Below are positions 58,687 to 64,000 of a DNA stretch of 64,000 nucleotides, in pieces. A program made the position numbers and the translations under genes. Position 1 is the stretch's first letter. The number at the start of each line of letters is the position of its first letter. The notes under the pieces were generated by a model. It was not told the DNA's origin, searched no databases, and saw only the letters and a program-made list of their open reading frames with translations. Origin of the DNA: Calothrix sp. PCC 7103 (GTDB taxonomy: Bacteria > Cyanobacteriota > Cyanobacteriia > Cyanobacteriales > Nostocaceae); contig NZ_KB217478.1 in NCBI RefSeq assembly GCF_000331305.1, positions 7,342,317-7,406,316 on the forward strand, in the 5' to 3' direction.

Positions 58687-61128
58687 TTAAAATCTTTCTC
58701 CAATACCGAAGTTGATACGGCTATCACCATCATCGTTGATACCGTAGTCAATACGAATGGGTCCTAATGGTGATTGGACGCGCACACCTAAGCCGTAGCC
58801 GTATCCTGTACCGTTTTTATTTAATACTTCGGCTGGTCGGGTACTGGTGCCTAAATCACTACCTACATCGAAGAATAAGGCGCCGCTTACTACTGAGAAT
58901 ACTGGGAACCGATATTCGACTGATGCCTGTACGTAACTGCGACCACTACCTAGTTGTCCTTCTTCGTAACCTCGAACTGAGTTACTACCACCTAATGAGA
59001 ATGCTTCGTAAGGTGGCAAGTCTCCTAAAATGGTTCCTCCTTGGAAGTTGAAGGCTAAAGCTTGAGGTCCTTTAGTAAAATTAGTAAAGCTAACTGGGAT
59101 GTAATAGCTGTAGCTACCACGTAAACGGGTTAGGAAGATGTTACCTAGTCCTACGGGTACTGATTGGTCTACACCAAAACGCAATAATGAACCACTTGTC
59201 GGTTGTAAAGGATTATTACGTTTGTCACGTGAGGCGCCTAGTTGTAAAAATAATAAATCGTCTTCGCCACTACCTGATGCACTTAGTTCAACTTCTCTAT
59301 TTGGGTCTAAATTGACTCTTCCGACTCTTCTCTTGTCTCCGTCAAAATCTGTAGTTGCAACTCTTTGGTACTGTAAACCCGCAGAAGCTACCCATTCTGC
59401 TGCCCTAAAAGGATTTGAGGATAAAGGACGAGTAAATGTAACACCTCCCCCTGTTCTGACAACACGTGGACGGTCTCCACCTTCGGTTGGTCTACTTGGG
59501 TCAAATGTTTCGATGTTATCGTCTTTGCCTTCAAAAAGAAGTGATATCGACTGTCGTCGAAACGCATTGATTGTATATGAGGTTCTGTACGGGTCTCCGG
59601 CTATCCAAGGGTCGGTAAACCGAACATCGAATAATAAATCACGTGTGGAAAGCTGTAATTCGGCGCCTAATTTCTGGTTTCTACCGTTGAGGTTTTGCTG
59701 CTGGTAACTGATGGTACCAAACAAACCACTAGCAGAACTTATACCCGCACCTGCTGCTATCGAACCACTGTTACGTTCCACAACGTTGACGACAACATCA
59801 ACTTTACTTGGGTCACTGCCTGGGTCAAGCGATACGTTAACGTCTTCAAATAGTCCTAGTCCAAATACCCGCTGCAAGTCTCTTTGCACTATGTTGCGGT
59901 TAAAGATTGTGCCAGGTTTTAATTCTAACTCCCGCGTCACAATATACGTCTGTGTACTGCCACGAATTGGCTCACCTTTTTCGTTGGTTTCTTGACCGTC
60001 TTTATTACGGAATCTAACGCGAATGTTTTCAACAACCCCTTCTGCTACTTGTAACGTCACTACACCATTTTCTGCTACTTGAGGGGCGCCGATAATGTTT
60101 GCCAGTACAAAACCTTGGTCTTGATAGCGTTTTGTTAATGTTTTAATTCCTTCTTGTAAATCACGTAGGTTAAGAATTCTGCCGTACTGTTCTTTAAATA
60201 TTTCATCTACCGCTGCTGGTGGTAAAACAGAGGCTACATTTGTACCTGGATTAGCTTGAAGTTGAACTTTTGTCAAGACAGGGTTTTGTTGAACAACAAA
60301 GCTAACGCGCACACCTAGCGGTGTGTCTTCTGGTAATGCTTGTACGTTTGAGAAGAAGCCAGTTGCAAAAATCGAGTTAATGTCTTCTTGTAATTGCGAG
60401 CGTGTTGTGGTACGTCCTGCTTGTGTCCGAATTACACGATACACTTCTTTTTCTAGCTCAGGCGCCAATTGTCCGCTTTGAGGTCTAACTGATACCTCTG
60501 ATACCAAAACGCGCGGTTCTGTTGGGGCAGGTGTTTGACCCGGTTGATTTTGCGGAGGCAGGTTAAATTGAGGCGTTGAAGGATTTTCTGGCGCCGGAGA
60601 TTGTTGCGGAACTTGTTGAGGAACCTGTTGCGGAACTTGTTGAGGAACTTGTTGCTGTGGTGGTGTTTCTGGCACTATCGGTGGTAGCGGTGCCTGCTGG
60701 TTGTTTGGAACCGTATTAGGTATTTGGTTTGGTTGCTCTTGGTTTGGTTGCTCTTGATTTGGTTGCTCTTGAATTGGTTGCTCTTGAATGGGGTTAGGTA
60801 GTGGAGTCGGAACTTGACTCGTTGGAGAAAGTTTTATTTGACTACCATTTGGCGCCACAGTATTTAGTTTGGCACTATTTAGTTTGGCACTATTTGGTTT
60901 GGCACTCGCAGGTATTGTTTTTAAAGCCTCAGATGCTGCTGGAAAAACTGCCACTACTTGATGCCCATTATCAACAGTCGGAGCTAAGGTAGCAACTTCA
61001 TTGGTCTTATTGCTACTTTGGATTAATTTTTGTACTAATTTTTGCTGCGGAGTTTGTGCATTTGCAATCGAACTGGCCAGTGGTGCGGTAATTGCCACCA
61101 CAGTCACCAAAACGGGAGATAAGCGCAT
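58687..61128 (-). CDS. bamA: BamA/Omp85 outer-membrane assembly protein
   Basis: This 813-residue protein has a signal peptide (LVTVVAITAPLASSIANA) followed by a long Pro/Gln-rich linker (~60-200) with tandem NQEQP and PQQV units. Three POTRA domains (~215-470) start VLVSEVSVRPQSGQLAPELE and include VDVVVNVVERNSGSIAAGAG. The Omp85 barrel (~480-813) carries SVRGYEEGQLGSGRSYVQAS and ends RINFGIGERF. It inserts beta-barrel proteins in the outer membrane and is related to Toc75. I chose the ATG at 61128, after AGAGGA, over a GTG 27 bases earlier. It lies 3' of purC and 5' of lpxC. Confidence 0.95.
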   Translation of the reverse strand: MRLSPVLVTVVAITAPLASSIANAQTPQQKLVQKLIQSSNKTNEVATLAPTVDNGHQVVAVFPAASEALKTIPASAKPNSAKLNSAKLNTVAPNGSQIKLSPTSQVPTPLPNPIQEQPIQEQPNQEQPNQEQPNQIPNTVPNNQQAPLPPIVPETPPQQQVPQQVPQQVPQQVPQQSPAPENPSTPQFNLPPQNQPGQTPAPTEPRVLVSEVSVRPQSGQLAPELEKEVYRVIRTQAGRTTTRSQLQEDINSIFATGFFSNVQALPEDTPLGVRVSFVVQQNPVLTKVQLQANPGTNVASVLPPAAVDEIFKEQYGRILNLRDLQEGIKTLTKRYQDQGFVLANIIGAPQVAENGVVTLQVAEGVVENIRVRFRNKDGQETNEKGEPIRGSTQTYIVTRELELKPGTIFNRNIVQRDLQRVFGLGLFEDVNVSLDPGSDPSKVDVVVNVVERNSGSIAAGAGISSASGLFGTISYQQQNLNGRNQKLGAELQLSTRDLLFDVRFTDPWIAGDPYRTSYTINAFRRQSISLLFEGKDDNIETFDPSRPTEGGDRPRVVRTGGGVTFTRPLSSNPFRAAEWVASAGLQYQRVATTDFDGDKRRVGRVNLDPNREVELSASGSGEDDLLFLQLGASRDKRNNPLQPTSGSLLRFGVDQSVPVGLGNIFLTRLRGSYSYYIPVSFTNFTKGPQALAFNFQGGTILGDLPPYEAFSLGGSNSVRGYEEGQLGSGRSYVQASVEYRFPVFSVVSGALFFDVGSDLGTSTRPAEVLNKNGTGYGYGLGVRVQSPLGPIRIDYGINDDGDSRINFGIGERF

Positions 61129-61319
61129 TTTATCTAGTTTCCTCTTCACGTCCACACACCATCAAAAAAAGTAGTTAATGTCGGTAGTCAATAGTAAGCG
61201 ATTCGCGTTTTTGACGTTAGTCATCAGCTAATGTTTACTAGTTAACGGCTAATAGTCAAGGCTAGCAACTACAAAGGATAACCGAAACTATAAAAGAACG
61301 AGTAATAAGCTCAAATAGA

Positions 61320-62060
61320 TTAATTTTTGGTTTCCACTGCCTTTAATACGCGATTTAGAACCTCCTGATAAGCATTTTCGACATTTCCCATGTCTCGACG
61401 AAAGCGGTCTTTGTCAAGAACTCGACGGTCGGGGTCAGTTTGTTGTGAGGTATCCCACAAACGACATGTATCGGGACTAATTTCGTCTGCCAGCAGAATT
61501 TGCTGTTGTGAGTCCAAACCAAACTCCAGTTTAAAGTCAACTAAGGTTATATCGCAGCGCACCCAAAAGTCACGTAAAAACTGATTGATGTCTAATGCTA
61601 GATGAGTTACTTGCTCTACTTGTTCCACAGTGGCTAGTTCAAGTAATAATAAGCGCTCGCGCGTTAAAAGTGGGTCCCCTAGTTGGTCATTTTTATAATA
61701 AAATTCCACCAAAGGTTTAGATAGCACTGTTCCTAGCGCTAATCCTGTTTGTTGGCATAAGCTGCCTGCGGCAATATTTCGCACTACAACTTCTAGTGGA
61801 ATAATTTTTACTGCCTTAACCCGCATTTGGTTCGGCGCCGGAGTATCAATGTAATGGGTTTTAATACCCAACGCTTCTAGCTCTTGAAAAAGCTTGCTAG
61901 ATATGGTACAATTGATGATTCCCTTGTTAATAATGCTACCACGCTTCTGAGCATTGAAGGCGGTGGCATCGTCTTTGTAGTCGGCAAGCAAAATATCAGG
62001 TTCTTCCGTAGAGTAGATAATTTTGGCTTTGCCTTCGTATAACTTAGTATGAACAGGCAT
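61320..62060 (-). CDS. purC: SAICAR synthetase (purine synthesis)
   Basis: This 246-residue enzyme condenses CAIR with aspartate using ATP. Motifs are KLYEGKAKIIYSTEEPDILL, DYKDDATAFNAQKRGSIINK, NQMRVKAVKIIPLEVVVRN, LVDFKLEFGLD, LADEISPDTCRLWD and DKDRFRRDMG. The length is standard for the bacterial enzyme. It lies 191 bp upstream of bamA in the same direction, a gene order I know from other cyanobacteria. Confidence 0.98.
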   Translation of the reverse strand: MPVHTKLYEGKAKIIYSTEEPDILLADYKDDATAFNAQKRGSIINKGIINCTISSKLFQELEALGIKTHYIDTPAPNQMRVKAVKIIPLEVVVRNIAAGSLCQQTGLALGTVLSKPLVEFYYKNDQLGDPLLTRERLLLLELATVEQVEQVTHLALDINQFLRDFWVRCDITLVDFKLEFGLDSQQQILLADEISPDTCRLWDTSQQTDPDRRVLDKDRFRRDMGNVENAYQEVLNRVLKAVETKN

Positions 62061-62481
62061 GATAGAAAATTAGATATCTGGGCGTTTAACGCTTTGATGC
62101 TTTGATGCTCAACCATTTTATCTTTAGTTGTCGCAAACGCGCGTTAAAAATTCCTATTCCGGCGCCTGACTTACCTTTATTATCTGGAAATAACCAAATA
62201 GTAAATTTTCTGGTTTGTAGCTATTGAATCTAAGTATCTTGCGATTAAAAAGTATTCGTGTAATTTATAAAATCAGTTAATTCGCGGATGCCAAGACAAA
62301 AATTCAACAAGTTAAATAGTAACTATTGATACTTGTAAATTCAAGTAATTACGGAATAATGATAATTAATATTAATTTTCTACAAGAAAAATTATAAATA
62401 AGCATAAAAATGCATCTAGTGGCATTATAGCTACACTCAACTTCCGCAGATTATATAAATATAAATACAGGGGTTTTTCAA
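62061..62481. other. Divergent intergenic region upstream of purC
   Basis: 421 bp, AT-rich, with one GGCGCC at about 62161. No gene, hairpin or riboswitch was recognised. It must contain promoters for purC and the small gene at 62482. Confidence 0.6.
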
Positions 62482-62745
62482 ATGGAGACAGCAAAAGTGA
62501 ACAAAGACGATTTTCTCTACCCTCGTAGCCGTTACTATGGTCAAGTAAAACCAGAAAACTTGGTATTTAATGCTAACTTGCAAGAGTTCGCACAGAAAAT
62601 TAGCTTTATTTGCAGCTTAGAAACTTCTGGGAAAATATCTCCCGAAGATGCCTATGAACAGATTAAGGGACTGTGGAAGCAGTTAAAACAAGCGAAGAAA
62701 GAGTTACATATTGGTGAGAATCCTTTTGGCAACGCAGAAAGTTGA
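62482..62745 (+). CDS. Small conserved cyanobacterial protein (DUF7219-like)
   Basis: This 87-residue soluble protein has DDFLYPRSRYYGQVKPENLV at the N terminus, then helical LQEFAQKISFICSLETSGKI and SPEDAYEQIKGLWKQLKQA. I recall this as a conserved cyanobacterial family of unknown function; the domain number is from memory and not certain. Its start follows AGGGGTTTTTCAA. It is monocistronic and divergent from purC. Confidence 0.7.
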   Translation: METAKVNKDDFLYPRSRYYGQVKPENLVFNANLQEFAQKISFICSLETSGKISPEDAYEQIKGLWKQLKQAKKELHIGENPFGNAES

Positions 62746-62748
62746 AAG

Positions 62749-62823
62749 TGAGGAGTGAGGAGTGAAAAGTGAGGAGTGAGGACTTACAACTCCTAACTCC
62801 TAACTCCTAACTCCTAACTACTA
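62749..62823. repeat. STRR heptamer array with self-complementary halves
   Basis: GTGAGGAGTGAGGAGTG-type units on the left face five AACTCCT heptamers on the right, allowing a long hairpin between the convergent small gene and the cyclase gene. Shorter relatives are at 7994, 55805 and 55715. Confidence 0.85.
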
Positions 62824-62824
62824 A

Positions 62825-64000
62825 CTATTTACTACTCATTGTCCATACTCCGTCCCATGAAGTGGATGGAGGTTGATTAAGGTAATTGCGGGCGCGTTCG
62901 AGATGAACGTCTGTGGTATGGTCGAAAGGTCTGAGTTGTTTGGCTGCTTCAAAGCAAATCACTGCGTCTCGGAAGTTACGTGATAGGTACGCGGAACGCC
63001 CTGCATGATAGTGTGATAAAAATTCTTGGGTTTTATCATCTAGTGGTGTGCTACGGTCGCCAATTAGTTCGTATATATTAACGGCTTGGTGTTTTCCTTT
63101 TACACGGATTTTATCGAGTTGACGTACCCAAATTCGTTCGCTACAAAGTTGATACGTAAATTCGCTTAATACAATGTCGCACCCGTATTCTTTTGTAACT
63201 GTTTCTAATCGAGAGCTTAAATTTACTCCGTCGCCAATAACTGTGTAGTCCATGCGTTTGTGTGAGCCGATATTACCTGAAACAACTTCGCCTGAACTAA
63301 TACCTATACCTATATGTATTATTGGTTGTTCTTGTATAATTCGACGCTGATTAAATTCTTCTAGTCGGCATCGCATTTCTAAGGCTGCTTGTACTGCTTT
63401 CCATGCGTGATTCTCATTTAATGGTAATGGGGCGCCAAAAACAGCCATTAACGCATCACCAATAAATTTATCTAAGGTTCCTTCGTGATTAAATACTGCT
63501 TCAACCATTGTTCCAAAATATTGGTTGAGCAGCGAAACTACTTCAGCGGCGCCAAGATTTTCTGTAAGTGTGGTGTATCCTCTGATATCAGAAAATAAAA
63601 TAGTAACTTCTTTACGCTCACCAACCATTAATGCATCTTCGCCTAACGCCATGACTTGTTCTGCAACATGAGGTGTTAAATATCTATACATAGTAGTTTT
63701 CATCCGCTTCTCGCGACTGATATCCTCTAAAACCACAAGTCCACCACGTACACCTCCTTCAGGATTTGTCAAGGGGTTTACGGTTAAATTCATGCTGCGC
63801 TCGATAGCTTCAATCTGCGAAGCTCGTAGTAATTCTGACTGTGGAGTTAAAGGATGATTCCAAGGAATAAATAGATCTTGATTGTTACGGTCGCGTATCG
63901 CTAGTATTGAGCATTGTATCGAACTCGAATTAGGTAATACATCTGTAGCATCTTCTGTAGTTGCAGCTTTTGCACGGGATGTCGGTATTTTACCCGGCGC
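62825..64000 (-). CDS. Class III adenylate cyclase, N-terminal part outside window
   Basis: The minus-strand frame is open to the right edge, giving 391 visible residues. A PAS-like segment (RDRNNQDLFIPWNHP, then GVRGGLVVLEDISREKRMKT) precedes a complete class III cyclase domain: EVTILFSDIRGYTTLTENLG (metal aspartate), GTLDKFIGDALMAVFGAP (the lysine favours ATP) and MDYTVIGDGVNLSSRLETV. A short TPR-like tail (HAGRSAYLSRNFRDAVICFE) follows. It makes cAMP, a major signal in filamentous cyanobacteria; the sensor input lies beyond the window. An ATG at 63793 is internal and not the start. Confidence 0.93.
   Translation of the reverse strand, partial: APGKIPTSRAKAATTEDATDVLPNSSSIQCSILAIRDRNNQDLFIPWNHPLTPQSELLRASQIEAIERSMNLTVNPLTNPEGGVRGGLVVLEDISREKRMKTTMYRYLTPHVAEQVMALGEDALMVGERKEVTILFSDIRGYTTLTENLGAAEVVSLLNQYFGTMVEAVFNHEGTLDKFIGDALMAVFGAPLPLNENHAWKAVQAALEMRCRLEEFNQRRIIQEQPIIHIGIGISSGEVVSGNIGSHKRMDYTVIGDGVNLSSRLETVTKEYGCDIVLSEFTYQLCSERIWVRQLDKIRVKGKHQAVNIYELIGDRSTPLDDKTQEFLSHYHAGRSAYLSRNFRDAVICFEAAKQLRPFDHTTDVHLERARNYLNQPPSTSWDGVWTMSSK

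Larger units (their letters stand above)
1466..63552. repeat. Dispersed GGCGCC palindrome (about 105 copies by eye)
   Basis: GGCGCC occurs in nearly every kilobase, mostly inside genes and in all frames (for example 3632, 7264, 9661, 13732, 33181, 39254, 47520, 60851). Random expectation near 38% G+C is about three. No copy was found between 25342 and 30516 or between 30523 and about 32630. I did not see GCGATCGC. Counts are manual. Confidence 0.85.

Noticed and set aside
59138-59995. Plus-strand frames opposite bamA
   Set aside because: Antisense shadows; the minus-strand BamA barrel is unambiguous.

Overview
The window looks like chromosome from a filamentous, probably Nostocales-type, cyanobacterium. 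The evidence is a purC-bamA-lpxC-fabZ-lpxA-lpxB cluster with a cyanobacterial-style BamA, a DUF928 / two-partner-secretion / CHAT cluster, a cyanobacterial aspartoacylase, many MITE-like hairpins and heptamer repeats, and low G+C. The six-base palindrome GGCGCC occurs about 100 times by eye, against roughly three expected at this base composition. I saw no copy of the classical HIP1 octamer GCGATCGC.

Positions 1-15.9 kb hold the distal half of an extracellular/phage-tail-like contractile injection system (CIS). In order these are a repeat-rich protein cut by the left edge, an Afp7-like tube/baseplate protein, a VgrG spike, a gp25 wedge, a gpJ baseplate protein, a tail protein I family member, a DUF4159 protein, a membrane Ser/Thr kinase, a PIN toxin-antitoxin pair, the CIS AAA+ ATPase and a second PIN pair. 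Sheath and inner-tube genes must lie upstream of base 1. No PAAR tip gene is visible.

Positions 16.1-33.9 kb are a cargo island. Seven intact genes or gene starts, plus one decayed copy, share an N-terminal leader: a GMF..RPF..Q block, then a DL..SL.QA..YGH block. Their C-terminal parts are unrelated: an HNH nuclease with a probable immunity gene, a caspase-like (clan CD, C80-like) protease, a possible nucleotidyltransferase, three unrecognised domains, and a DUF4157 'eCIS core' HELTH protein. Five of the genes are preceded by the same palindrome (TAGACTWWAGTCTA), placed 47-48 bp before a -10 box. The island also carries an immunity-gene fragment, a second truncated copy of one effector start, an ISL3-family element with a perfect 94-bp inverted repeat and 8-bp target duplication, and several MITEs. 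Direct copies of a 119-bp hairpin repeat bracket the whole island.

Positions 34-37.9 kb return to the CIS, with a DUF4255/Pvc16-like cap protein on the minus strand and a second membrane Ser/Thr kinase. The likely picture is one CIS particle, modular cargo loaded through the leader, cargo transcription tied together by a common operator, and kinases bracketing the locus.

Positions 38-64 kb are mostly ordinary: an FKBP lipoprotein, aspartoacylase, an ATP-grasp enzyme, the TPS-CHAT operon (DUF928, TpsA, TpsB, CHAT), an ionotropic-glutamate-receptor-like protein, a rhomboid protease, the lipid A/outer-membrane cluster with purC, a small conserved cyanobacterial protein, and an adenylate cyclase cut by the right edge. 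No tRNA, rRNA or CRISPR array was recognised.
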